A stretch of DNA of 64,000 nucleotides from Streptomyces sp. TG1A-8 (GTDB taxonomy: Bacteria; Actinomycetota; Actinomycetes; Streptomycetales; Streptomycetaceae): positions 4,898,001-4,962,000 of the forward strand of contig NZ_JASTLB010000001.1 in NCBI RefSeq assembly GCF_030499535.1. The letters are read 5' to 3'. The position numbers and the translations under genes are program-made. The notes below the pieces were generated by a model, which saw only the letters and a list, made by a program, of their open reading frames with translations, made no database searches and was not told where the DNA came from. Of the stretch, positions 15,676-23,078 are shown piece after piece; within the stretch, counting starts at the first letter, position 1, and every line of letters starts with the position of its first letter.

Positions 15676-15999
15676 CTACCGTGGAGCCGGATCCACGTTG
15701 ACGCCACCGCGCAGGCTTCTTTCGCACCGGGGCAGCCGGGGCGTGGCGCGTGCTGATCGGGTCTGGGCGATGCAAGCGAGCGCGCCGCAGGTGAGGGCGA
15801 CAGCGGTGGTGATGTCGATGGACGTGCCTTGCAGGAACCGGGCCGCAACTACGGCGGCTGCGGGGATCAAAGCGAACAGGATCGACGCTTCTCTGGCCCC
15901 CGTGCGCCGGACGCAGGCTGCGTAGCAGACCATGGTTACCCGGACCGGTCCGTCCGGCTGCAGTTCCGCCGCAGCGCGCGCGTGCGGGAATCCGTTCAC
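15676..15999 (-). CDS. Hypothetical small membrane protein (low support)
   Basis: A 107-codon minus-strand frame begins at GTG 15999 (VNGFPHARAAAELQPDG). It contains two hydrophobic stretches separated by a short polar turn (ILFALIPAAAVVAARFL and ITTAVALTCGALACIA). This hydrophobic pattern is unusual for a random frame in GC-rich DNA, which is the only support. There is no family match I recognise and no clear ribosome site, and it lies inside the insertion-sequence graveyard. It could be a remnant. Confidence 0.28.
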   Translation of the reverse strand: MNGFPHARAAAELQPDGPVRVTMVCYAACVRRTGAREASILFALIPAAAVVAARFLQGTSIDITTAVALTCGALACIAQTRSARATPRLPRCERSLRGGVNVDPAPR

Positions 16000-16545
16000 G
16001 ACCACTCGGCAGATGTCGCGCTCGGGATCGGCGACCTCGGCCACGGCACCCGCCACATCGCCGACCTCCCCCTGACCTGGGTCGGCCCCACCGACCGGGC
16101 GCCGGAGACGGGTAAGCTCATCGTCTTCACCGCCCCCTGTGCTATCCGGGAACGCGTTCTCGCCTCCGAGGCAGCATCAGGCAGGCACCCGGCCCGCGAA
16201 TGCGTCGACCTCATCAGTCTCCTTGCCGCAGTCAGGACCACCGGCGGCATCACCGCCCTCCCCCGGACCCGGGACCGGGAGCCAGGCCTGCGACCGCTCG
16301 CAACCCTCCCGCCCCTTCCTGCGATTCCTTTGAGCCTGGCCATCAGTCGTCGGCTCGCCGCCAGAACCCGGGACGACATCACCTCCGCGATCCACGAAAC
16401 GTGGTGCACCCACCGGTGAACCACTCCGCAAGATTCGCAGCACCTTGCGATCGTGCGGCGAGAAAGCGCTTCCGGGTTACGTTCCGCTGCACAGCGCAGC
16501 AGGGTGATGGTCACCGCCACTGGTGCTGCCGGCGGGCTTCGTTCT
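16000..16545. other. No supported gene (decayed DNA within the IS region)
   Basis: Several frames stay open on both strands, but none shows a recognisable motif, a ribosome site or plausible composition. The stretch is treated as eroded accessory DNA. Confidence 0.45.
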
Positions 16546-16672
16546 CACTCGCCGTCGACGGAATCCGGGTTCGTGGGGGCCGCAGTCCAGCGGGCGGGTC
16601 TGGGAGCTGGAAGGAGTACCGGCCGAGCACGTTGATGTGGTGCCGCACGAACGGCGAGAGACGGGTCAGGTG
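16546..16672 (-). pseudogene. C-terminal fragment of a Tn3-family transposase
   Basis: The minus strand reads LTRLSPFVRHHINVLGRYSF then QLPDPPAGLRPPR. This is the conserved C-terminal end of actinobacterial Tn3-family TnpA proteins (ARLSPFxRxHIxxxGxYSFxLP). Only about 42 codons remain and there is no stop in the expected place. Confidence 0.75.
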
Positions 16673-16750
16673 TCACCTCATCCTGCAGCAGTCCCAGATG
16701 ACCTCGACCGGGTACCTGTGCCCCTTGTACGACGGCGACGCATCCTCCAC
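16673..16750 (-). pseudogene. Possible IS6-family transposase N-terminal scrap
   Basis: A 25-codon frame VEDASPSYKGHRYPVEVIWD ends in a stop directly beside the Tn3 fragment. The S-Y-K-G-H-R-Y-P-V-E-V-I pattern is the hallmark N-terminus of IS6-family transposases (SYKGHRYPxEIIxHxVWLYxRF). After this the similarity is lost. The fragment is short, so the call rests on that motif only. Confidence 0.45.
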
Positions 16751-16887
16751 GAGCGACGCCCTCCTGCAGCACCCCTTTTGGGCGGAGGCTGGACTCTGCT
16801 GCGCGTTTCGCCGGGGCGTGCAGGGTGACCGCGCCGGGGGCAGCGGCTGCGAGGTGACGGTGGGGTGTCAGGTCTCCCGGTGCCCGC

Positions 16888-18231
16888 TCAAAACAGTTCC
16901 AGGTCCTCGCCGCTGGTGTCCGCGATGACTGGCCGGAACTGGGCAGGGAGGCCGTCCAGGCGGTCAGGACCGGCTGCGGCGGCCACGGCGGGGGCCGTCT
17001 CGGCCAACCAGGCACGAAACCGCTCGGCGGCTTCGCGGTAGGGGACTCGCGCCAGGACACGGTGCTCGCCGGAGGGGCAGAAGTCGACGGCGACAGTGAG
17101 CAGGCAGGAACGGGGCGCGTTCTGACTGCCCGTCCAGGACACGCGCAGGACACCGCAGGGCTTGCGCCCGCGGGAGGCCCGGTGGGTCGGGCGCAACGAC
17201 CGGCAGGCTATGTGGGCGGTCCATGCGGCGAGGTGCGGCAGGGGCAGGGTGGTGCGTGCGCGGCAGCCGGGGCAGCGGTGCCAGTGGCGGAGCCAGTCCT
17301 CGGTGTCGGTGTGGAAGAGGCGTGTGTAGCGGTTCGCCACGCGGATGTCGTTGCTGTACAGGTGGTCGGGGCGTTCCCGTGTGTTGCAGGACTGGCAGAC
17401 GGGGGCGCGGACGTAGCCGTGTTCGTGGCAGTGGTCGAGTACGGTGGCGGGCACAGTGCGGCAGACGGCGCACGCCCAGCTGGCCACCCTGCGGGAGGTA
17501 CCGGGCTTCCTGCTGAGCACCGAGTACAGCTGGCCTTCCAGTTCTTTGTCGTACGGGCGCAGTGAGGCGGTGGGGCCCTCGGGGTCCGTCGTCTGCCGGC
17601 CGCCGGTGTCCCGGGCCCGCCGGGGGTGGGAGGGCGGCTCGGTGACGGCTGCGCTTGCCCGGCAGGTCCGCGCGGCTTGCACCCACTGTGTTTCGGCGTG
17701 CTCGGCCGCGTCCAGCAGCCTGACCACAGCGCGCGGCAGCCACCACGTGCGCTGCGTCCCGTCGCGGGTCCGCTCCACGAGTACCTGTCGCCAGTCGATC
17801 CCCGCCAGGGGGCACGGCCGGCCGACTTCACGTCGTGCTGCCCGCTCGCGGCCGCCCGGCTCCTGCAGTTCCCCCGTGATGCGCTGGCGCCAACGCAGCG
17901 GCGTTCCCTCGTTGCCCTCCTGCTTCGGGGCCCCACGAAACGGACCGATGCGGACCAGGTCCTGCCGATCCATCCCCACCGCGTTCAATTCCGCGGCCGC
18001 CCGGCGCACCTCGATCTCCGGAACACTCCACTGACCGCCGTTCGCCCTCACCGTCGCCACCACATGGCCACCGAGCAGGACGTACCCCATCCGAGCACGG
18101 GCAGGGGAGCAGGTGAACGCCCCGGCAGCCGTCGGCACGGCACCGTCGGCCGTCAGATCGACCCACAGAGCGTCTGCGGCAACCAGGGTGATCAGGCCGT
18201 CCGTGCGGCCGGGCATGACACGCTCCGACAT
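16888..18231 (-). CDS. Endonuclease VII-domain (HNH/His-Me finger) protein
   Basis: This is a 447-residue protein. A recombination endonuclease VII domain sits near residues 255-300: CAVCRTVPATVLDHCHEHGY followed by V-R-A-P-V-C-Q-S-C-N-T-R-E. The four Cys form a zinc site (CxxC...CxxC), and D-H-C-H is the catalytic His-Me finger. Phage T4 Endo VII resolves branched DNA; bacterial relatives are found in phages, mobile elements and restriction-like systems. A second Cys/His cluster (HWHRCPGCRARTTLPLPH) may be another zinc ribbon. The N-terminal 240 residues are not recognised. ATG at 18231 was preferred to GTG at 18237; neither has a clear ribosome site. Its position between transposase fragments suggests acquisition by transfer. 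The frame is intact. Confidence 0.75.
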   Translation of the reverse strand: MSERVMPGRTDGLITLVAADALWVDLTADGAVPTAAGAFTCSPARARMGYVLLGGHVVATVRANGGQWSVPEIEVRRAAAELNAVGMDRQDLVRIGPFRGAPKQEGNEGTPLRWRQRITGELQEPGGRERAARREVGRPCPLAGIDWRQVLVERTRDGTQRTWWLPRAVVRLLDAAEHAETQWVQAARTCRASAAVTEPPSHPRRARDTGGRQTTDPEGPTASLRPYDKELEGQLYSVLSRKPGTSRRVASWACAVCRTVPATVLDHCHEHGYVRAPVCQSCNTRERPDHLYSNDIRVANRYTRLFHTDTEDWLRHWHRCPGCRARTTLPLPHLAAWTAHIACRSLRPTHRASRGRKPCGVLRVSWTGSQNAPRSCLLTVAVDFCPSGEHRVLARVPYREAAERFRAWLAETAPAVAAAAGPDRLDGLPAQFRPVIADTSGEDLELF

Positions 18232-18441
18232 AGCCACAGGCTAACGGCGCCGACACGGCGACGGGTATCCGAGCGCCTCGGTCAGCCGGGCCGCCGTCCG
18301 CAACTCCCTGTTCCTGAGCATCTGGTTCGTCAGCACCTCCCGTGCGGGTGGCGTCACCACCAGAACGCCAAGAACCGGGCAAGTCGCCCTCGCGCACCAG
18401 CGGTCTCCGGGCCCGGGAATGTCTCATCAACGGCGGATCCG

Positions 18442-18890
18442 ATGAGCGGGAAGACGCGTCCGATGACGGGGACCGCCGTGGAGAACGAGCAGGTTGAGCG
18501 GGTGGTTCGGGCACCGTCGAGTGCGGTGTCGGACGAGCAGCCCGTTGCGGTGTCGGTTGTCCGGGCCCGGAACGACGGGCTGCAGCTGACCGGCGGGGGC
18601 GGGTCGTCGCAGCTGCTGACCAAGCGGGTGCTCGAGTCCGCCCCGGAAGGCGAGATCACCGACCACGTCGGCTACGAGAAGCACGACCCGGCCGGGAGGA
18701 ACAACGGCAACAGCCGCAACGGCACCCGGGCGAAGACCGTGCCGACCGACGCCGGCCCGGTGGAAGTGAGGGTGCCCCGCGACACCGCCGGCACGTTCGA
18801 GCCGCAGATCGCCAAAAAGCGGCGGCGCCGCTTGACCGGCGTCGACGAGAGGGTGCTCTCCTTGTCCGCGAAGGACCCCACCGGGTCCAA
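18442..18890 (+). pseudogene. IS256-family (mutator-type) transposase, N-terminal fragment
   Basis: About 150 codons encode LLTKRVLESAPEGEITDHVG, YEKHDPAGRNNGNSRNGTRA and RRLTGVDERVLSLSAK, the N-terminal domain of mutator-type transposases (LLxxxLExALxxEITDHLGYxKHDPAGxxxGNSRNG). The match ends abruptly after LSLSAKDPT, before the catalytic DDE domain. It is therefore a 3'-truncated transposase. Confidence 0.88.
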
Positions 18891-18893
18891 CAC

Positions 18894-19080
18894 ACCTGGA
18901 GAGTCGGCGACGAGCGCTACACCCACGGTCCGAGTACGGACGATCCCGGCAACTCCGAACACCTCATCGGCAACCCGTCCGGCGACTACCAGCGTTTCAC
19001 CGCCACCGTCGGCGTCGAAGGCGACGCCCCGGTCAGCCAGGACGCGGACTTCGAGGTGTACATGGTGCCGCCCGTGCGCC
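18894..19080 (+). pseudogene. Possible fragment of an NPCBM/NEW2-type carbohydrate-binding domain
   Basis: Directly after the truncated transposase a frame reads TWRVGDERYTHGPSTDDPGN, then DYQRFTATVGVEGD and ADFEVYMV. NPCBM domains show exactly this order (YxHGxxxH..., YxxFxAxVGVDDxxx, VxFEVWxDG). Only about 60 residues remain, without start or stop. It may be the tail of a secreted glycoside hydrolase destroyed by the insertion; the similarity is weak. Confidence 0.3.
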
Positions 19081-19149
19081 GCGGTCGGCCCCCGGCCATT
19101 GCCCGCGCACCCCCGCGTGGCTAGCCTGTGTTCGCCATGCCGATCGTCT

Positions 19150-19164
19150 GTTGAAATATCGAAC
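19150..19164. promoter_or_regulatory. Operator-like motif upstream of the iclR-type gene
   Basis: GTTGAAATATCGAAC lies 32 bp before the IclR start. Its reverse complement GTTCGATATTTCAAC matches GTTCGAGATTTCGTC upstream of the dehydratase operon (36140-36154) at 12 of 15 positions. It may be the autoregulatory site. Confidence 0.45.
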
Positions 19165-19195
19165 GGACGCTTAACCCACAAGGAGGGGACCGGAC

Positions 19196-19969
19196 GTGGG
19201 ACGCCTCGTGCCCGCCGTGACCCGGGCTCTCGACATCCTGGAGCTCTTCCTCGACGGGGACGGGACGCTCTCCGCCCCCGACATCGTGCGCAGGCTGCGG
19301 CTGCCGCGCACCACCGTGCACGAGCTGGTCACCACGCTCGCCGCGCGGTCGTACCTCGTGCCCGTGCCCGGACAGCCCGGACGCTACCGGCTCGGCGTGC
19401 GCCCGTACCAGCTCGGCAGCCGCTACGCCGAGCAGCTCGACCTCGCCGCGGAGGGCCAGCAGGTGGCCCGTTCGGTCGCCGAGACCTGCGACGAGACGGT
19501 GCACGTGGCCATCCTCGAGGGCACCGACGTCATCTACATCGCCAAGGTCGACTCCACGCACGCCGTGCGCATGGTGTCCGCGGCCGGCCGCCGGCTGCCC
19601 GCGCACTGCACCTCCGTCGGCAAGATGCTGCTGGCCTCGCTGCCCGAGCCGGAGCTGGCCGCGCGGATCCCGGACGGCGCCGAGCTGGCCGCGATGACCC
19701 CGAACAGCATCACCGAGCCGGGCGCGCTGCGCGAGGCGCTGGCGGAGATCCGGCGGCGGGGCGTCGCGGTGGAGAGCCGCGAGTCCAACCCGGACGTGAG
19801 CTGCGTGGCGGCGCCGGTGCGCGACCGCACCGGGAAGGTCGTCGCCGCCCTGTCCATCTCCGTGCCTATGATCCGCTGGGGCGAGGAGCGGCTGACGGAG
19901 CTGGAGCAGCTGGCCGCCAAGGGCGCGGCGGAACTGTCGGAACGGCTGGGGCACAGGAGCGTGGCATGA
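19196..19969 (+). CDS. IclR-family transcriptional regulator
   Basis: A 257-residue protein with an N-terminal winged helix-turn-helix (SAPDIVRRLRLPRTTVHELV, about residues 27-46) and a C-terminal IclR effector domain, recognisable from HCTSVGKMLLASLPEPEL, VESRESNPDVSCVAAPVRD and ALSISVP. IclR proteins bind small carboxylates or sugar acids. The GTG start is preceded by AAGGAGGGG. It overlaps the SMP-30 gene by ATGA, so the two are co-translated. This implies that the ligand is linked to a sugar lactone or aldonate. It may also control the sugar-acid operon at 29-36 kb (shared motif). Confidence 0.92.
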   Translation: MGRLVPAVTRALDILELFLDGDGTLSAPDIVRRLRLPRTTVHELVTTLAARSYLVPVPGQPGRYRLGVRPYQLGSRYAEQLDLAAEGQQVARSVAETCDETVHVAILEGTDVIYIAKVDSTHAVRMVSAAGRRLPAHCTSVGKMLLASLPEPELAARIPDGAELAAMTPNSITEPGALREALAEIRRRGVAVESRESNPDVSCVAAPVRDRTGKVVAALSISVPMIRWGEERLTELEQLAAKGAAELSERLGHRSVA

Positions 19970-20811
19970 CCGGGTACGAAGTCGCGGTACGGGCGCAGGC
20001 GGCGCTGGGCGAGGGTCCCACCTGGGACCCGGCGGCCGGGCGCCTGATCTGGCTGGACATCCTGGGGATGCGGGTCTGCACGTACGACCCCGCCACCGGC
20101 CGGCGCACGGTGCGCACCACGGAGCAGCACGTCGGGGCGGCGAAACCGCGGGCGGGCGGGGGCCTGGTGCTGAACCTCCGGGACGGCGTCGGCCTGCTCG
20201 ACCCGGACGGCGCCTTCCGCTGGCTGCACCACGAGCCGGTGCCCGGCCGGCGCGGCAACGACGCCGCCGTGGCCCCGGACGGCTCGCTGTGGGCGGGCAC
20301 GATGCGCTACGACGAGGCGGCCGGGGGCGGCACGCTGACCCGGCTGACCGGCGACGGGACCGCGCGGACCGTCCTGTCGGACGTCACCGTCAGCAACGGC
20401 ACCGGGTGGAGCCCGGACGGCCGCCTGATGTACCACGCCGACACCCCGACCCGGCGGGTGGACGTCTACGACCACGACGCCGACGGCATCCGCAACCGGC
20501 GCACGTTCGTCGGGATCGAGGAGGGCGCGGGCTTCCCCGACGGCCTCACGGTGGACGCGGACGGCTGCGTGTGGGTGGCGCTGTGGGACGGGGGAGCGGT
20601 GCGCCGCTACACCCCCTCCGGCGTCCTCGACCGGGTCGTCACCCTGCCCACACCGCGCACCACGGCCTGCGCGTTCGGCGGCCCCGGCCTGACGGACCTG
20701 TACGTCACGACGGCCCGGGTGGGCCTGAGCGCGCCGCACCCCACGGCGGGCTCGCTCCTGGTCGTGCCCGACGCGGGCAGGGGCGTCGCCCAGCCCGCCT
20801 TCGAGGGCTGA
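19966..20811 (+). CDS. SMP-30/gluconolactonase-family lactonase
   Basis: A 281-residue six-bladed beta-propeller hydrolase. The metal-ligand motifs of the SMP-30 family are all visible: ALGEGPTWD (Glu, about residue 15), GRRGNDAAVAPDGSLWAGTM (Asn and the D-G-x-x-W-x-G-x-x signature), SNGTGWSPDGRLMYHADT (Asn) and GFPDGLTVDADGCVWVALW (catalytic Asp). Such enzymes open sugar-1,5-lactones to aldonates, or act as regucalcin-type proteins. It has no signal peptide and is therefore cytoplasmic. It is translationally coupled to the IclR gene. The lactonase step fits between a sugar dehydrogenase and an aldonate dehydratase, both encoded in the operon at 33.9-36.1 kb. Confidence 0.92.
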   Translation: MTGYEVAVRAQAALGEGPTWDPAAGRLIWLDILGMRVCTYDPATGRRTVRTTEQHVGAAKPRAGGGLVLNLRDGVGLLDPDGAFRWLHHEPVPGRRGNDAAVAPDGSLWAGTMRYDEAAGGGTLTRLTGDGTARTVLSDVTVSNGTGWSPDGRLMYHADTPTRRVDVYDHDADGIRNRRTFVGIEEGAGFPDGLTVDADGCVWVALWDGGAVRRYTPSGVLDRVVTLPTPRTTACAFGGPGLTDLYVTTARVGLSAPHPTAGSLLVVPDAGRGVAQPAFEG

Positions 20812-20846
20812 CCGGCACCGGTCCCGGCCGGGCGTGCCGGACCCGG

Positions 20847-20876
20847 CGGCGCCGGGCCCGTGTTCGCCCGGCGCCG
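20847..20876. terminator. Hairpin between the convergent SMP-30 and MAB_1171c-type genes
   Basis: A perfect 11-bp stem (CGGCGCCGGGC/GCCCGGCGCCG, 8-nt loop) lies in the 77-bp gap between two converging genes. It is likely to work in both directions. Confidence 0.7.
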
Positions 20877-20888
20877 TGCGCCCTCGCG

Positions 20889-22118
20889 TCACTCGGGCAC
20901 GGTGACGCCCGGCGCCGCGGCGCCCGCCCGCGCGCGGACCGCCTCGATGGCCTCGGGGTGGCGCAGGGCCCGGGAGACGGCCCCGATCTCCTGGAGCAGG
21001 TGCGTGGTGTCGGGCCCGGTGGCCGTCCCGTGCGGCTCCGGGGCACGGGCCCCGGCCCCGATCGCGTCGAGGACGACCACCGCGGCCGCCAGCGCCCGGG
21101 CCCGCTCCGGCGGGTGGCCGAGATCGAGCGCGGCCCGGTGGGACCGCCGGCCGAGACCGGTGTCGACGTGCCGGGTCAGCGGCAGCAGCACGTCCCGGAT
21201 GAACGTCTCGCGCCGGGTCAGCCGCAGTTCGGGCGCGGCGCGCAGCACGAACGGCACGCCTCCGCCGTTCACCGACCGCATCAGCCGGTACAGGGGCCGC
21301 AGTTCCCGGTGGGCGAGCCGGACCCGCCAGCGGTCGTGGAGGTACTGGCCGGCGTGCGGGAGGATGAAGCCGACGGCGATCAGGATGGCGGACACCGCGG
21401 CGACGGGCGGCGCGAGGTCGGTGCTCAGCCAGTCCAGGTCCCGCCCGCACCAGCGGGCGGCGACGGCGGTCAGTTTCGCCGCGTCGAAGGCCAGGTTCAT
21501 CACGTAGCCGGCGCCCAGCAGCTTCAGCGCCGAGCGCAGCCAGGCGTCCAGGCCCTCGGTGCGCACCCAGTTCCAGATCAGCCGGGAGGTGATCAGGCAG
21601 GCCACCGTGTGCGCGCCGAGGTAGAGCACGATCTCCTCGCGCATGAACGGCGTCGTCGCGTAGTAGGTGTCCAGGTCCCGCACCCGTTCCCGCGGCGCGT
21701 CGGCCAGCAGGAACAGCACCCACAGGGTGACGATCACCGAGGAGTAGACCCGGACGACCCGGCGCATCGCGCGGCGGGTGCCCGCCGAGCGGTCGGACAG
21801 GCCGTTGCGCCAGGCGATGATCAGCAGCAGGCAGGACCCGCAGAACGCGGTGATGAGCGAGTAGCACCAGGGCGCCGAGACGTTGGGCACGCCGGTGAGC
21901 CGGTTGACGGCGGCGATCGTGGACGGGGTGCAGAACACGAACACCGCGCAGGCCAGCAGCAGCAGTCCGCCGACGGCGCGCAGCAGCGGGTCCCGCCACA
22001 GCCGGATGATCGTGGGCAGCTTGATCAGCAGGGCGGCGGTGAGGACCGCGGTCGGGATCCGGAACGAGATGTAGAACTCGGTGAGGAAGTCCGAGGGGTC
22101 GAGCGCCGGCCGGATCAC
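20889..22118 (-). CDS. MAB_1171c-family polytopic membrane protein
   Basis: A 409-residue protein with an N-terminal membrane domain of about seven helices (AVLTAALLIKLP; VGGLLLLACAVFVF; PWCYSLITAFCGSCLLLIIA; VIVTLWVLFLLAD; EIVLYLGAHTVACLIT; LLGAGYVMNLAFDA; AVSAILIAVGFILP) and a soluble, mostly helical C-terminal half (residues 260-409). This architecture is the 'MAB_1171c family putative transporter' of actinobacteria, usually encoded after an XRE regulator and an ImmA/IrrE-like metallopeptidase. Here the GTG start overlaps the metallopeptidase stop (GTGA, 4 bp), so they are translated together. Transport activity is only a database label; a sensor or effector membrane role is equally possible. 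Confidence 0.8.
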   Translation of the reverse strand: MIRPALDPSDFLTEFYISFRIPTAVLTAALLIKLPTIIRLWRDPLLRAVGGLLLLACAVFVFCTPSTIAAVNRLTGVPNVSAPWCYSLITAFCGSCLLLIIAWRNGLSDRSAGTRRAMRRVVRVYSSVIVTLWVLFLLADAPRERVRDLDTYYATTPFMREEIVLYLGAHTVACLITSRLIWNWVRTEGLDAWLRSALKLLGAGYVMNLAFDAAKLTAVAARWCGRDLDWLSTDLAPPVAAVSAILIAVGFILPHAGQYLHDRWRVRLAHRELRPLYRLMRSVNGGGVPFVLRAAPELRLTRRETFIRDVLLPLTRHVDTGLGRRSHRAALDLGHPPERARALAAAVVVLDAIGAGARAPEPHGTATGPDTTHLLQEIGAVSRALRHPEAIEAVRARAGAAAPGVTVPE

Positions 22119-22720
22119 CGTGCGGCCCCGCCGCGTCCGCGGTAGCCCAGGGAGCGCTGCACCGGGCCCAGGGGCGCACCGGGGCGGGATCCGGTGAGGT
22201 GGGACCGGAACCGGGTGGCCAGCCGGTGGCCGAAGTCGTCCGCCTCGGCCTCGTCGGCCTGCCGGGAGCCGTTGCGGGCGGCCACCGTGAGCGCCCGGTC
22301 GCGCCAGCCGGGCTCGTCGGCGAGCGCGCGGGCCGCCGCCGCGCCGGCCAGGCGGTGGTGCCGGTGGCCGGCGTGCAGGTGCCACAACTCGTGTCCCAGG
22401 ATGACCAGTTGCTGCACGGCCTCGGCACGCTCCTCCACGATGACCAGGTCGAAGTCCTGGAACTCCACCCACAGGCCGGTGACCTCGATCTCGTCCGGGA
22501 AGCGCTCGAAGCGCAGCTCGACCGGCCGTCCGCCGCGGCGCGCGCTCATCTCCTCGCACAGCGCCCGGCACAACTCCCCTACGTCCTCCGGTGCCTGCGG
22601 CCGGGCCTGGACGGCGTCGGCGAGGCCGGCGGCCAGGGAGCGCATCGCCGAGCCCGGACGGGAGCGGCACAGCCGCGCGGCCAGACGTGCCGCCCGCCGG
22701 CGCGCGCCCGCGATGACCAT
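22115..22720 (-). CDS. ImmA/IrrE-like zinc metallopeptidase ('toxin component' type)
   Basis: A 201-residue protein with the zinc protease motif in LVILGHELWHLHAGHRHHRL (H-E-x-x-H, about residues 108-127) and a later conserved Glu-rich helix (QADEAEADDFGHRLATRF), which supplies the third ligand in this family. ImmA/IrrE proteases cleave XRE-type repressors to induce phage, ICE or stress genes. In Streptomyces this short form is usually annotated 'toxin-antitoxin system, toxin component' and accompanies an XRE gene and a MAB_1171c-type membrane protein. The membrane protein is here, coupled by overlap, but the XRE partner is missing on the 5' side. The start at ATG 22720 has AAGGGGGAG just upstream, rather close. 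Confidence 0.75.
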   Translation of the reverse strand: MVIAGARRRAARLAARLCRSRPGSAMRSLAAGLADAVQARPQAPEDVGELCRALCEEMSARRGGRPVELRFERFPDEIEVTGLWVEFQDFDLVIVEERAEAVQQLVILGHELWHLHAGHRHHRLAGAAAARALADEPGWRDRALTVAARNGSRQADEAEADDFGHRLATRFRSHLTGSRPGAPLGPVQRSLGYRGRGGAAR

Positions 22721-23078
22721 CCCTCCCCCTTCCCGCGCGAGTGGTCGCAGCGTACGCGCCCGGGCGCGTACCCGTCATGCCGTCCCGCGACCGCGGTGCG
22801 GTGGCGGGACGGCCGTGGAGTCCGTCCGACCCGTCGACGCGCAAGCCCTCCGATCCTACGGTCCCGTTCGAAGTCACGGGCGCCCCTCGACATCTCGAGC
22901 ACCCGGTACGCCGGCCCGGCGATCCCGGACAGTGAGGGTGAGGAGACGCCGCAACACCCTCGGGACCCCGAGCGGGGCACCCCGCACCCGGTCGGGGGCA
23001 CCGTCCTGCGGGACGGCACCCTCACCGCCGTACTGGAGCCGCTGTCCTGTGAACGTGATCCGGCTCGGCTGCCCCCGC
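22721..23078. other. Intergenic stretch without supported gene
   Basis: About 360 bp lie between the metallopeptidase start and the beta-galactosidase stop. A cluster of CCGATCC/CGATCC-type words and a TCGAAGTC...CATCTCGA stretch occurs near 22868-22900, and the region probably holds the metallopeptidase promoter. I find no XRE-type helix-turn-helix on either strand. Confidence 0.45.

Noticed and set aside
15829-16419. Plus-strand frame of 196 codons inside the IS region
   Set aside because: No ribosome site, no recognisable motif, composition typical of chance frames; a faint resemblance of its middle to MmyB-type regulator ends was too weak to report.
17626-20811. One continuous plus-strand frame covering the endonuclease antisense, IS256 fragment and SMP-30 gene
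   Set aside because: Composite of unrelated pieces. The internal ATGA overlap with the IclR gene and the family start show the real SMP-30 start at 19966, and the IS256 similarity begins at 18442.
22721-23078. An XRE regulator upstream of the metallopeptidase
   Set aside because: Both strands were examined; no helix-turn-helix or suitable frame is present.
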